DNA of 64,000 bases. It comes from Celeribacter ethanolicus (GTDB taxonomy: Bacteria; Pseudomonadota; Alphaproteobacteria; Rhodobacterales; Rhodobacteraceae). Shown here one piece after another: positions 1 to 9,141 of this stretch. A program made the translations under genes and the position numbers. How positions within the stretch are numbered: the first letter of the stretch is position 1; every line of letters begins with the position of its first letter. The notes under the pieces are model-generated. The model was not told the DNA's origin. It made no database searches and saw only the letters and a list, made by a program, of their open reading frames with translations. The DNA is taken from NCBI RefSeq assembly GCF_001550095.1, contig NZ_LRUC01000003.1, forward strand, positions 124,001 through 188,000, read 5' to 3'.

Positions 1-588
1 GTTCTGATCGAGGAGCGCAAGAGCGGGCGGTTGGTCTGCACCTATCGGTTTCTCGACCTGAATGGCGGGGCGGAGATCACGCGGAGCTATTCGGCGCAGT
101 TCTACGGGCTTGAGGGGCTGGCGGAGTACGAGGGCCGGATGTTGGAGATGGGGCGGTTCTGCATTCATCCCGAGTGTCACGACCCGGATATTCTGCGTAT
201 CGCCTGGGGCGCGATGACGCGCTATGTCGACGAACAGGATGTCGAGCTGTTGTTCGGCTGTTCGTCGTTTCACGGGGCGGACTGGGCGCTGCATGCCGAT
301 GCGCTGGCGATGCTGAAACACCGCCATCTCGGGCCGAAACGATTCCTGCCGAAGGTGAAGGCGCCGAACGTCTTCAAATATGCCGCGCGTCTGCGGCGCA
401 AGCCGGATGCGAAACGCGCGGCCAAGGCGATGCCGCCGCTGTTGAAAACCTATCTGATGATGGGCGGCTGGGTGTCGGATCACGCGGTGGTGGACCCGGA
501 CCTGAACACGATCCATGTCTTCACGGGCGTCGAAATCAAATCCATTCCGCCGGCCCGGAAGAAGTTGCTGCGCTCTGTCGCCGGCTGA
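1..588 (+). CDS. GNAT-type acyltransferase, OlsB-like (5' end missing)
   Basis: The reading frame is open from the first base, so the N-terminus lies outside the window; 195 codons plus stop are visible. The text resembles the hemolysin-like GNAT family (Acetyltransf_5) that includes L-ornithine N-alpha-acyltransferase OlsB: an early CTYRFLDL strand, the LEMGRFCIHPE segment that carries the acyl-donor site in this family, then LLFGCSSFHGAD. OlsB makes lyso-ornithine lipid from ornithine and 3-hydroxyacyl-ACP at the inner membrane. The usual partner olsA is not downstream; a convergent LysE gene follows with no gap. Function is by family resemblance; the substrate is inferred. Confidence 0.75.
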   Translation, partial: VLIEERKSGRLVCTYRFLDLNGGAEITRSYSAQFYGLEGLAEYEGRMLEMGRFCIHPECHDPDILRIAWGAMTRYVDEQDVELLFGCSSFHGADWALHADALAMLKHRHLGPKRFLPKVKAPNVFKYAARLRRKPDAKRAAKAMPPLLKTYLMMGGWVSDHAVVDPDLNTIHVFTGVEIKSIPPARKKLLRSVAG

Positions 589-1230
589 TCAGCGTTTTTC
601 CAACGCGAGGCGCAGGCCGAGGGCGATGAGAATCGCGCCCAGAGAGCGCTCCATCCATTTGCCGAGGGTCTGAGAGCGGCGCAGCGCTGCGCCGAGGCGG
701 TCGCCCATGAGGATGAGCGGCGGCTCGATCAGAGCGGCGGTGAGGATGACCAGCGTGCCGTGGAGGAACAGTTGCGCGGGCAGGGGACCAGCGCCCTCGA
801 CCACGAATTGCGGCAGGAAGGCGAGGAAGAAGAGCGCGACTTTCGGGTTCAGGATGTCGGTGAACACGCCTTGCCGGAAGATTGCCCAGGGGGAGCGACG
901 CGGACCTGTCATATCCTTGTCTTTCAGAAAAGCGCTGCCGTCGGAGCGCAGTGCCCCGATGCCGAGCCAGACGAGATAGGCGACGCCGACCCATTTCACG
1001 ATGGAAAAGGCGGTGGCGGAGGTCATCAGGATGGCCGACAGCCCGGCGGCAGCCATCACCACATGGACCATCGCGCCGATCCAGATGCCGAACATGGCGG
1101 CGAAACCCGCGCGTTTGCCGCCGCGGAGGGTCTGGCCGAGGATGAAGGCGAAATCCGGCCCCGGCGCGAGGTTCAGAAGAAGTGCAGCGGAGAGGAAGGT
1201 GGTCCAGTGGAGCAGCGAATAATCGAACAT
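589..1230 (-). CDS. LysE/RhtB family amino-acid exporter
   Basis: This 213-residue protein is a LysE/RhtB-type translocator of the inner membrane, a family that exports amino acids or related metabolites. It shows the family length, the N-terminal signature LNLAPGPDFAFILGQ, and about five to six hydrophobic segments. I start it at the ATG giving MFDYSLLHW, because translation further upstream in the same frame gives non-membrane, Cys/His-rich text unlike the family. The stop abuts the convergent acyltransferase gene. The exported substrate cannot be told from sequence. Confidence 0.85.
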   Translation of the reverse strand: MFDYSLLHWTTFLSAALLLNLAPGPDFAFILGQTLRGGKRAGFAAMFGIWIGAMVHVVMAAAGLSAILMTSATAFSIVKWVGVAYLVWLGIGALRSDGSAFLKDKDMTGPRRSPWAIFRQGVFTDILNPKVALFFLAFLPQFVVEGAGPLPAQLFLHGTLVILTAALIEPPLILMGDRLGAALRRSQTLGKWMERSLGAILIALGLRLALEKR

Positions 1231-1339
1231 GGGGCAGGGTATAAAGCCATGGCACGGGGTGTCCAACGTCGCTTTGTGACAGGGGCCATCACATGACATG
1301 ATCATTGACCTTTGTGCGGCGCCCGGGTAGCGGTGCGAC

Positions 1340-3184
1340 ATGGCACGCGCACCGGTTTTACAACTCTCCGACATTTCGCTCACCTTTGGTGGAAACCCTG
1401 TTTTTGACGGGCTGTCTCTTGTTGTTCAGGAGGGCGACAGGGTCGCTCTTGTGGGCCGGAACGGCTCGGGCAAGTCGACGCTCATGAAGGTCATGGCGGG
1501 GCTTGTGGAGGCGGACCGGGGCAGCCGCGTTTGGGGGCCGGGGATCACGGTGGGCTATATGGAGCAGGAGCCGGATCTGTCGGGGTTCGAGACGCTGGGC
1601 GATTTCGCGGCCTCGCAGCTCGATGCGGCCGAAAGCTATAAGGTCGATATGGTGGCCGAGGGGCTCAAGTTCGATCCGGCCACGCCGGTCGCGACCGCCT
1701 CGGGCGGCGAGCGGCGGAGGGCGGCTTTGGCGAAACTTCTGGCCGAAGCGCCGGGGTTGATGTTGCTCGATGAGCCGACGAACCATTTGGACATCGAAGC
1801 GATTGCATGGCTCGAAGAGGAACTGCGGCTGACCAAGACCGCCTTTGTGCTGATCTCCCACGACCGGGCGTTTCTCAATCACCTGACACGCGCGACGCTT
1901 TGGATCGACCGGGGCGAGGTGCGGCGCCAGGAGCAGGGCTTTGAGGCCTTCGAGGAATGGCGCGACAAGATCTGGGACGAAGAGGACCAGCAGCGGCATA
2001 AATTGAACCGCAAGATCAAGGCGGAGGCGCGGTGGGCGGTCGAAGGCATTTCGGCGCGGCGCAAACGCAACATGGGCCGGGTGCGGGCGCTTCAGGATTT
2101 GCGGTCGGAACGCGCCAGCCAGATCAAACGCCAGGGCACGGCGGCGATGGAGCTTGAGGTTGCCGAGAAATCAGGCAAGCGGGTGGTCGAGGCCGATCAC
2201 ATTTCCAAGAGCTTCGGTGATCGCGTGATCATCCGTGATTTCTCCATCAAGGTGGGCCGGGGAGATCGGATCGCTTTCGTGGGGCCGAACGGGGCGGGGA
2301 AAACCACACTTCTGAAAATGCTGACGGGCGAGATGGAACCGGATTCGGGGACGATCAAACTTGGGACCAAACTCGAAATGGCGGTGTTCGATCAGACCCG
2401 CTCGAACATTCGCGAAGACCTGACGCTATGGGAGGCGATGACCTCTGACAAGGAGATTTCTGTCTCCGGCAAGGCCGATCAGGTCATGGTGCGCGGCACG
2501 CCGAAACATGTGGTCGGCTATCTGAAGGATTTCCTGTTCTCCGAAGCACAGGCGCGTGCGCCGGTGGCGTCGCTGTCGGGCGGCGAGAAAGCGCGGCTTT
2601 TGCTGTCGAAAATCATGGCGAAACCCTCGAACGTCTTGGTGCTCGACGAACCGACCAACGATCTCGACATCGAAACTCTTGATTTGCTTCAGGAACTCCT
2701 GACCGATTTCGAGGGCACGGTGCTTCTGGTCTCGCACGACCGGGATTTCATCGACCGGGTGGCGACTCAGACCGTGGCGGTTCCGGGCGACGGGACAGCG
2801 ACGCTCTATGCGGGCGGCTGGACGGATTATCTGGCGCAGCGCGGCGACAATGGATTCGCCAATGAGAAGCCGCATGTGAAAGCGGCGGCCAAGGCGGAGA
2901 AACCCGCTGAAAAGGCCTCTGAGAAGGCGGCCGCTAAACCTGCGCCTGCGAAATCCAAACTGTCCTTCACGGAAAAGCACCGGCTTGAGGCGCTTCCGGG
3001 GGAAATCGAGCGGCTGGAGGCCGAGATTGCCAAAATCGGCGATCTTCTGGCCGATCCGGAGCTGTTCACCCGCGAACCTGTGAAGTTCAGGAAGGCGACC
3101 GAAATGCTGTCGCAGCGGCAAGAGGCGCTGATGGCCGCCGAAGAAGAATGGCTAACGCTCGAAGAGAAGAATTCCGACGCCTGA
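1340..3184 (+). CDS. ABC-F family ATPase (Uup-like)
   Basis: This 614-residue soluble protein carries two ABC ATPase domains and no membrane segment, the mark of ABC-F proteins that act on ribosomes. Domain one has Walker A GRNGSGKS at residues 39-46, signature ASGGERRR and Walker [13 protein letters not shown]. Domain two has Walker A GPNGAGKT near residue 315, signature LSGGEKARLL and LDEPTNDLD. A charged linker joins them, and an Ala/Lys-rich spacer leads to a C-terminal coiled coil of about 70 residues, as in Uup. It stands alone on this strand. A second ABC-F lies at 21752-23605, so this is one of two paralogous groups. Confidence 0.9.
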   Translation: MARAPVLQLSDISLTFGGNPVFDGLSLVVQEGDRVALVGRNGSGKSTLMKVMAGLVEADRGSRVWGPGITVGYMEQEPDLSGFETLGDFAASQLDAAESYKVDMVAEGLKFDPATPVATASGGERRRAALAKLLAEAPGLMLLDEPTNHLDIEAIAWLEEELRLTKTAFVLISHDRAFLNHLTRATLWIDRGEVRRQEQGFEAFEEWRDKIWDEEDQQRHKLNRKIKAEARWAVEGISARRKRNMGRVRALQDLRSERASQIKRQGTAAMELEVAEKSGKRVVEADHISKSFGDRVIIRDFSIKVGRGDRIAFVGPNGAGKTTLLKMLTGEMEPDSGTIKLGTKLEMAVFDQTRSNIREDLTLWEAMTSDKEISVSGKADQVMVRGTPKHVVGYLKDFLFSEAQARAPVASLSGGEKARLLLSKIMAKPSNVLVLDEPTNDLDIETLDLLQELLTDFEGTVLLVSHDRDFIDRVATQTVAVPGDGTATLYAGGWTDYLAQRGDNGFANEKPHVKAAAKAEKPAEKASEKAAAKPAPAKSKLSFTEKHRLEALPGEIERLEAEIAKIGDLLADPELFTREPVKFRKATEMLSQRQEALMAAEEEWLTLEEKNSDA

Positions 3185-3394
3185 GCGCGCGGATTTCTTG
3201 TGGATTATTTCGCCTCGGCCAGTTCTTGCCGGCGCGGAACCCTGTCTCGGCAGCTTTTCACCGATTTAGGGTACTTCACGGTTTCCTCACGCGGGCGTGA
3301 CCGTTACCCCTCTGTATTTCTGGAACGATTTCTCTATCTCTCTCGTTGAGATGTCGATCAAGGCATCACCTCTGAACGAGGCAGTACAAGGAGA

Positions 3395-3994
3395 ATGAAC
3401 ATGAAACGTATCGCAACCCCGGCGCTCGCTCTGGCCGCTTTTGCCCTGACCGCTCCGGCCTTTGCCGGCGGCTATTCCGAACCGGTCGTCGAACAGCCGG
3501 TGATCACCCCCGCCCCCGTCATGCCGGTTGCCGGCACCGACTGGACCGGCGGTTACGTCGGTGCGACCATTGGCTACGGCTGGGGCGACAACGCGCTCGA
3601 TGGCGCCGATGACATGACCTACGGCGTCTACGGCGGTTATGACTCTGACTTCGGCAACTTCGTGCTCGGTGGCGAACTCGAATACAACGCCACGGAGATG
3701 GAAGAGGGCGACAACAGCCTCGACAACCTGACCCGTCTGAAACTGCGTGCCGGTTACGACATGGGCCCGGCTCTGGTCTACGGTGTGGTCGGTGCCGCCT
3801 ATGGTGAAGCCGATATCAACGGCGCCTCCTACAATGACACCGGCTATGTCTACGGTCTCGGCGTGGACTATGCCGTCTCCGACAACATGACCGTGGGTGC
3901 CGAACTGCTGCAAAACGAATTCGACGAATTCGACAACAGCGGTGAAGACCTCTCCGCCACCACTCTCGGCGCGCGCGTGAGCTTCCGCTTCTGA
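3395..3994 (+). CDS. Small outer-membrane beta-barrel protein (opacity/Omp25-like)
   Basis: A 199-residue exported protein with a clear signal peptide (positive start MNMKR, hydrophobic core, cleavage after PAFA near residue 24). The mature part alternates polar and aromatic residues in short strands, such as TGGYVGATIGYGWG, and ends in VSFRF with a terminal Phe, as outer-membrane barrels do. Length and pattern match the 8-strand opacity-porin/OmpA-like barrel group. A strong ribosome site (aaggag) sits just before the ATG, and a terminator follows, so it is monocistronic. The precise role is unknown. Confidence 0.85.
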   Translation: MNMKRIATPALALAAFALTAPAFAGGYSEPVVEQPVITPAPVMPVAGTDWTGGYVGATIGYGWGDNALDGADDMTYGVYGGYDSDFGNFVLGGELEYNATEMEEGDNSLDNLTRLKLRAGYDMGPALVYGVVGAAYGEADINGASYNDTGYVYGLGVDYAVSDNMTVGAELLQNEFDEFDNSGEDLSATTLGARVSFRF

Positions 3995-4044
3995 TCGACG
4001 GATCGGAAATAGACCCCCCCGATGGTCCATTTCGACCATCTCTG

Positions 4045-4080
4045 GCCCCCCGTCTTTCGAGTCGGGGGGCTTTGACGTTT
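4045..4080 (+). terminator. Rho-independent terminator after the barrel gene
   Basis: An 8-bp GC stem (GCCCCCCG paired with CGGGGGGC, 4045-4070) with a 10-base loop, followed by a T-rich tail (tttgacgttt). It lies about 50 bases past the barrel stop codon and before agmatinase. Confidence 0.8.
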
Positions 4081-4161
4081 CTATGACCCGCGGGTCAACA
4101 TCCGATGGACACGGTGCCCGGGGGCGCTAAAGTGAGGGTGAGACTGAACGGGAGGGGCTGA

Positions 4162-5124
4162 ATGGCGCTCGAAGACGCGAAAACCCAGATTGATCTGGCC
4201 TTTACCGGCTCCGGGCGGGGGCTGGCCTATGAGAATGCCTTTGGCGGTGCGCTGTCGGCCTTTCGCCGGCGCTATACCAAGGATCTTGCAGGTGTCGATC
4301 TGGCCATCACCGGCGTGCCGTTCGATCAGGCGGTGACCAACCGTCCCGGCACCCGCCTCGGGCCGCGGGCGATCCGCGAAGCCTCCGCGCTTCAACCGTT
4401 CGATGCACCTTATGGCTGGGGCTATTCGCCTTTGGATGAGTTCAATGTGGTGGATTGCGGAGATCTGGCCTTCGATTACGCCATGGTGTCGGAGTTCCCG
4501 GAGCGCTTGACGGATCACATCCGGGGGATTCTGGCGGCGGGCGCGGGGAGCCTTGTTCTGGGCGGGGATCATTACATCAGCTACCCGATCCTCAAGGCGC
4601 ATGCGGAGAAATTCGGGCCCATCAGCCTTATTCATTTCGATGCGCATTCCGACACATGGCAGGACGACGATCTGAGCCGGATCGACCATGGCACGATGTT
4701 CTACAAGGCGGTGAAAACCGGCCTCATCGACCCGAAAACCTCGGTCCAGATCGGCATTCGCACCGACAACCCGGACACTTTGGGCGTCAATATCATCGAC
4801 GCACGGACGGTGCATGAACGGGGGGCGGCCTGGGTTGCGGGCGAGGTGAAAAAGATCGTCGGCGACCGGAACTGTTATCTGACCTTCGACATCGACTGTC
4901 TCGATCCGGCCTTCGCGCCCGGCACCGGTACGCCCGTGTGGGGTGGGCTTGCGAGTTGGCAGGCGGCGGCGATCCTGCGCGATCTGGCGGGGGTGAACCT
5001 CACTGGCGGTGATGTGGTCGAGGTCTCGCCGCCCTATGACACGACGGGCGCGACGGCGGTCGCGGGGGCCCATGTGGCGATGGAGATCATCGCGCTCTAT
5101 GGCTGGACGCGACGGACGGGATGA
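4162..5124 (+). CDS. speB: Agmatinase (ureohydrolase family)
   Basis: This 320-residue enzyme belongs to the ureohydrolase family and most likely hydrolyses agmatine to putrescine and urea in polyamine synthesis. All manganese-binding motifs are visible: GGDH at residues 134-137, DAHSD at 160-164, and DIDCLDPAFAPGTGTP from residue 243. The N-terminal TRLGPRAIREAS segment is typical of agmatinases rather than arginases. The ATG at 4162 lies about 10 bases after a gggaggggc ribosome site. Its last four bases overlap the start of the DUF1499 gene, so the two are cotranscribed. Related guanidino substrates (guanidinobutyrate, guanidinopropionate) cannot be excluded. Confidence 0.88.
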   Translation: MALEDAKTQIDLAFTGSGRGLAYENAFGGALSAFRRRYTKDLAGVDLAITGVPFDQAVTNRPGTRLGPRAIREASALQPFDAPYGWGYSPLDEFNVVDCGDLAFDYAMVSEFPERLTDHIRGILAAGAGSLVLGGDHYISYPILKAHAEKFGPISLIHFDAHSDTWQDDDLSRIDHGTMFYKAVKTGLIDPKTSVQIGIRTDNPDTLGVNIIDARTVHERGAAWVAGEVKKIVGDRNCYLTFDIDCLDPAFAPGTGTPVWGGLASWQAAAILRDLAGVNLTGGDVVEVSPPYDTTGATAVAGAHVAMEIIALYGWTRRTG

Positions 5125-5543
5125 AGATGCTGTTCTGGGGGATCGTTCTTGTCTTTGTCGGGCTTCAGGCGTTCATTCGTCTGGCGCCGACAGATCCCCT
5201 GCGCTGGCATGTCGATCCCTTTGCCGCCGCCGACCCTGCGCCGGGCGGCGTGAAACGGCTGGTCAACGTGCCTTTGACGCCGGAAGAGGCGCTGACCCGG
5301 CTGGCGGCGATTGCCGAGACCGAGATGCGCACGCGCCGCGTCGCCGGGTCGGTCGAGGAGGGGCGTCTGACCTACCGGACCCGCACGGCGTTCTGGGGCT
5401 TTCCCGATTTCACCACGATTTCCGCACGGAGTTCCGAGGGCGGCTCCGAGGTGGTGGTGCTGGCACGGCTACGCTTCGGCAAATCCGATTTCGGGGTCAA
5501 CGGGCGGCGGGCGGAGGCGTGGATCAAGGCGGCCGGGTTTTAG
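5121..5543 (+). CDS. DUF1499 family protein
   Basis: A 140-residue protein with one N-terminal hydrophobic segment (residues 4-20) that is either a membrane anchor or an uncleaved signal. The body matches what I know of DUF1499: an AFWGFPDFTTIS strand pair followed by VVVLARLRFGKSDFGVNGRRAEAWI, the family's conserved ending. The function of DUF1499 proteins is not established. Its ATG overlaps the agmatinase stop (ATGA), so the two are translationally coupled, though no functional link is known. Confidence 0.85.
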   Translation: MKMLFWGIVLVFVGLQAFIRLAPTDPLRWHVDPFAAADPAPGGVKRLVNVPLTPEEALTRLAAIAETEMRTRRVAGSVEEGRLTYRTRTAFWGFPDFTTISARSSEGGSEVVVLARLRFGKSDFGVNGRRAEAWIKAAGF

Positions 5544-5586
5544 CGCGGCTTGACCCGGACCGTGTTTCATCGCAACAGATCGCCTC

Positions 5587-6636
5587 ATGATACCTCAAGA
5601 CCGCCTCCAGCAGATTCTCCAGCGTTTCGAATTCCTTGAAGCCTCGATGGCGCAGGGCACGGGTGATATTGTCGCCTTGGGCCGCGAATATGCCGGGCTC
5701 AGGCCGGTGGTGGAGCAGATCCGCGCTTATCAACGCCTTGCTGGCGATATTGCCGAGGCGGAGGCGATGCTTGCGGACCCGGAGATGCGGGCGCTGGCGG
5801 AGGAGGAATTGCCGGGGCTGAAAGCGCGGCTCCCGGAGGCGGAGGCGGCGCTTCAGATCGCGCTTTTGCCCAAGGACGCGGCGGATACCGGCTCTGCCAT
5901 TCTGGAAATCCGCCCCGGCACGGGGGGCGACGAGGCCTCGCTTTTTGCCGGCGATTTGCTTCGTATGTACCAGCGCTATGCCGAGGCGAAGGGCTGGCGG
6001 TTCGACATCATCGAGCTGGCAGAGACCGAGTTGGGCGGCATCAAGGAGGTGATCGCCAATGTCGAGGGCGAGGGTGTTTTCGCGCGCATGAAGTTCGAGA
6101 GCGGCGTGCACCGGGTGCAGCGCGTGCCGGAAACGGAATCGGGCGGTCGCATCCATACCTCGGCGGCCACCGTGGCGGTGCTGCCGGAGGCGCAGGAGGT
6201 GGATATAGAGATCAACCCGAACGACATTCGCATCGACACGATGCGGTCTTCGGGCGCGGGCGGGCAGCACGTCAACACCACGGATTCGGCGGTCAGGATC
6301 ACCCACATCCCCAGCGGAATCGTCGTGACCTCGTCGGAGAAATCCCAGCACCGCAACCGTGAGATCGCGATGACCGTGCTGCGCGCGCGGCTTTATGACG
6401 CGGAGCGGCAGAAGCTCCATGCCGAACGCTCGGCGGACCGCAAATCGCAGGTCGGCTCGGGGGATCGCTCCGAACGCATCCGCACCTATAATTTTCCGCA
6501 GGGCCGGATGACGGATCACCGCATCAACCTGACGCTTTATAAGCTGGATCAGGTGATGAGCGGCGATCTCGATGAGGTGATCGACGCGCTGATTGCGGAT
6601 CATCAGGCGGCACTTCTGGCGGAGATGGCGGGATGA
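5587..6636 (+). CDS. prfA: Peptide chain release factor 1
   Basis: A 349-residue class I release factor that reads UAA and UAG and triggers peptide release on the ribosome. The catalytic GGQ is at residues 225-227 within [17 protein letters not shown], and the codon-recognition tripeptide is PET at 181-183, matching PAT of E. coli RF1 and unlike SPF of RF2. Domain 1 is present at the N-terminus and the [14 protein letters not shown] segment near the C-terminus. It overlaps prmC by four bases, the usual arrangement, because PrmC methylates the Gln of GGQ. Confidence 0.97.
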   Translation: MIPQDRLQQILQRFEFLEASMAQGTGDIVALGREYAGLRPVVEQIRAYQRLAGDIAEAEAMLADPEMRALAEEELPGLKARLPEAEAALQIALLPKDAADTGSAILEIRPGTGGDEASLFAGDLLRMYQRYAEAKGWRFDIIELAETELGGIKEVIANVEGEGVFARMKFESGVHRVQRVPETESGGRIHTSAATVAVLPEAQEVDIEINPNDIRIDTMRSSGAGGQHVNTTDSAVRITHIPSGIVVTSSEKSQHRNREIAMTVLRARLYDAERQKLHAERSADRKSQVGSGDRSERIRTYNFPQGRMTDHRINLTLYKLDQVMSGDLDEVIDALIADHQAALLAEMAG

Positions 6637-7499
6637 CGGTTCAGTCCACGGTGCAGACGGCGCTGATCAAAGGCACCAAACGTCTGGCCGAAGCCGGGAT
6701 CGAGGGCGGGGCGCGCGATGCCCGGCTTTTGATGGCGCATGTGCTGGGGTTCGCGCCCTCGCGGCTCACACTTGTGATGCCGGATGCGATTTCGGAGGCG
6801 GACGAGGCGGCGTTCGACGCGGCGATCGCGCGGCGGGTGAACCGCGAACCTGTGTCGCATATTCTCGGGCATCGGGAATTCTACGGGCGGTCTTTCAAGG
6901 TCAGCTCCGATGTGCTCGACCCGCGTCCCGAGACCGAGATCCTGATCGCCGAAGCCCTCGCGCGGCCGTTCAATTCTGTGCTCGATTTGGGTACAGGATC
7001 GGGCGCTATCCTTCTGACATTGCTTGCGGAACAGATTTTGGCTAAGGGGCTTGGAACCGATCTTTCGGAGCCTGCTTTGAAGGTCGCGCGCGAGAATGCC
7101 GATGCGCTTGGCCTGACCGGGCGGGCGCGGTTTCAACAAGCCAACTGGTGGGACGGCATCGACGGTGAGTTCGAACTGATCGTGTCGAACCCGCCCTATA
7201 TTGCGCTCTCCGAAATGCCGTCGCTTGCGCCCGAACTGGCGCATGAGCCGCGCATGGCGCTGACCGATGAGGCGGACGGGCTTACGGCGTATCGGGCAAT
7301 TGCCAGGGGCGCGCGGGCGCATCTGGCGCCGCGCGGGCGGCTGATCGTCGAGATCGGTCCGACCCAGGGCGCGGCCGTGTCGGAGCTGTTTCTGGCCCAA
7401 GGGCTCAAGGGCGTACGGGTGATTGCCGATCTCGACGGGCGCGACCGTGTGGTGCGCGCTCAGGCGCCGAACCCGCATCCGCGCAACCGGGGCAAGTGA
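6633..7499 (+). CDS. prmC: Release factor glutamine methyltransferase
   Basis: A 288-residue SAM-dependent N5-glutamine methyltransferase that modifies the GGQ glutamine of release factors. The SAM motif [13 protein letters not shown] lies in the middle of the protein, and the catalytic NPPY motif is at residues 186-189 ([11 protein letters not shown]). The N-terminal helical substrate-recognition domain is intact, ending in [14 protein letters not shown]. It is coupled to prfA by an ATGA overlap. The family length is normal. Confidence 0.96.
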   Translation: MTVQSTVQTALIKGTKRLAEAGIEGGARDARLLMAHVLGFAPSRLTLVMPDAISEADEAAFDAAIARRVNREPVSHILGHREFYGRSFKVSSDVLDPRPETEILIAEALARPFNSVLDLGTGSGAILLTLLAEQILAKGLGTDLSEPALKVARENADALGLTGRARFQQANWWDGIDGEFELIVSNPPYIALSEMPSLAPELAHEPRMALTDEADGLTAYRAIARGARAHLAPRGRLIVEIGPTQGAAVSELFLAQGLKGVRVIADLDGRDRVVRAQAPNPHPRNRGK

Positions 7500-7861
7500 A
7501 ACATGGTTCTGTCATGTCGCAGGTATGTTGCCGACAGATGTCGCCAGCATATGCGAATTGGTAACTGTTTTGTGCCAAACTGGTGCCGATGCTCCCGCAG
7601 CCTGCGGTCTTCGTGGCGAAATGCCGCATAAAGGTACCGGGTTTATGTAAAAATCGCTTGTCATACCCGACTCGACAGGGTTACAGAGGGATGCGCCGGA
7701 CGGGAGATTGCTCCCCGACGCTCTTACCCTGCACAGCTTTGATGTTGAGGGCTCTCGAGAGAACGAGAGCGCATTGGGACAGACAAGCCAGCTTCAAAAG
7801 CCGGTCCGAGAATCCGGCACACAGGCTCGATTAACGAGATATAGGCTCGAAAGAACACCGT
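7500..7861 (+). other. Long intergenic leader before the DUF4167 gene
   Basis: This 362-base stretch has no convincing gene. It holds a perfect 7-bp hairpin at 7751-7770 (GCTCTCG / CGAGAGC, 6-base loop), a weaker 5-bp GCCGG/CCGGC hairpin at 7800-7818, and a direct repeat aggctcga at 7823-7830 and 7843-7850. A plausible -35-like ttgtca is near 7669. The structured stretch close to the start codon suggests a long 5' leader, which is inference. Confidence 0.4.
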
Positions 7862-8503
7862 ATGAGATCCTCGAAAAACCGTTCGCGGTCCAAGAACAAC
7901 CGCAACCGTTCCGTTGGCAATATCGTCAACCGTGTCTTCGACAGCTCCGGCCCCGAGGGCAAGGTGCGCGGCACGCCGCAACAGATCATCGAGAAATACA
8001 ACCAGCTTGCCCGCGACGCGCAGCTCGCCAACGACCGGGTGGCGGCCGAGAACTTCCAGCAGCACGCGGAACATTACCTGCGGATGCTGGGCGAGGCGCA
8101 AAAAGAGCTGGACGCGCAACGCGAACAGCAGGAGCGCGAACAGCAGGAACGCCGTGACCGTCAGGAAGCCGAGCGTGCCGAACGCCAGCGCCGTCGTGAC
8201 GAGCAGCAGGCCGAACAACAGTCCCAGCAGGTGGCGGGGGCGGGCGATCAGCCCGATCTGGTCTTTGTCGAGGCCGATGTGAACGAGGCGGGCGGCGACA
8301 GCGCCGATACCGGGCTTGTCGAAACGCCTGAGGATCAGCCGAAACCGAAAAAGCCGCGCGCACCGCGCAAACCGCGCAAGAGCAAGGCGGAACGCGAGGC
8401 GGAGGCCGCCGCTGCCGCGGCGGAGGCTCAGGAGCCGCAAAGCGCCACGGAAAACGCACCGGAGAGCGCGCCGAACGACGACACCACAGAGGCTGCCGAA
8501 TAA
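7862..8503 (+). CDS. DUF4167 domain protein, basic, likely RNA-binding
   Basis: A 213-residue protein whose first 85 residues match the alphaproteobacterial DUF4167 domain: a very basic RSKNNRNRS start, then NIVNRVFDSSGPEGKVRGTP and a helical QQIIEKYNQLARDAQ segment. The rest is low complexity: Glu/Gln/Arg coiled coil (about 90-125), an acidic part, a Lys/Pro/Arg stretch (KPKKPRAPRKPRK), and an Ala/Glu tail. The basic ends suggest nucleic-acid binding, but the function is not established. It follows prmC, a common neighbour, but 362 bases away and probably with its own promoter. A strong terminator follows. Confidence 0.85.
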   Translation: MRSSKNRSRSKNNRNRSVGNIVNRVFDSSGPEGKVRGTPQQIIEKYNQLARDAQLANDRVAAENFQQHAEHYLRMLGEAQKELDAQREQQEREQQERRDRQEAERAERQRRRDEQQAEQQSQQVAGAGDQPDLVFVEADVNEAGGDSADTGLVETPEDQPKPKKPRAPRKPRKSKAEREAEAAAAAAEAQEPQSATENAPESAPNDDTTEAAE

Positions 8504-8543
8504 ACGCGCCTGATTGGCGGAACGCTTGAGATGGCTGAATGCG

Positions 8544-8573
8544 AAAAACCCCGCCACTGAGCGGGGTTTTTTC
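8544..8573. terminator. Bidirectional terminator
   Basis: An 11-bp stem (aaaaaccccgc / gcggggttttt) with a 6-base loop and a T-run on both strands. It lies between the convergent DUF4167 and LuxR genes and can serve both. Confidence 0.9.
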
Positions 8574-8594
8574 ATGGTCGTCGAGCTGGTGCGG

Positions 8595-9137
8595 TCAGGG
8601 GGCCGAAGGGGCTGTCGCGTCGCTCTGCGGGTGCGGGTCGATCAGCGAGTCGATCAGGGCGGACATCATCTCGGCGCGGTTGCGGGTGCCCGATTTGCGA
8701 TAGATCGCGTTGAGATGTGCCTTGATCGTGCCCTCCTTGTTGCCGCGCAACCCGGCAATCTCGGTGATGGAAAAGCCTTTGACGAGAAAGCTCGCGACAT
8801 CGCGCTCCGACGGCGACAGGCCCCAGAGATCGAAATGGCTCTCGATCACCTCGAACACGGCGCGGGAGGCGTCCTTGAGGCTGCGTTCGAGCCGGGCCTT
8901 GCGCTGCATCAGCTCGATGATCATGCGCAGTTCGAAGAAGATGGCGATCACCAGCGTGCCGGAGGCCAGGGTCTCGATGATCAGATGCAGGGTCGGTTTG
9001 CCGCCAGCCTGTCCGAGGTCGGTGGCGACGTCGGACAGGAAGAACAGGGCGCAGAAACTCTGCACCCCGATGAGGGCGACGATGAGGGCGGGGGATGTGC
9101 TCAGGCTGCGAGGGCGCATCGGCATTCCGGGGGGCAT
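8595..9137 (-). CDS. Membrane-anchored LuxR-type regulator
   Basis: This 180-residue protein has two predicted membrane segments (about residues 14-36 and 50-70), a short coiled linker, and a C-terminal LuxR helix-turn-helix (LSPSERDVASFLVKGFSITEIAG...GTIKAHLNAIYRKSG). No receiver or ligand-binding domain is visible, so a signal would have to come through the membrane part. It is the last gene of a set with PepSY and cytochrome b561 genes, four bases behind the cytochrome gene, so a link to redox or membrane state is plausible. Several ATG codons lie within the first seven residues; the true start may be slightly shorter. Confidence 0.8.
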   Translation of the reverse strand: MPPGMPMRPRSLSTSPALIVALIGVQSFCALFFLSDVATDLGQAGGKPTLHLIIETLASGTLVIAIFFELRMIIELMQRKARLERSLKDASRAVFEVIESHFDLWGLSPSERDVASFLVKGFSITEIAGLRGNKEGTIKAHLNAIYRKSGTRNRAEMMSALIDSLIDPHPQSDATAPSAP

Positions 9138-9141
9138 TGAG

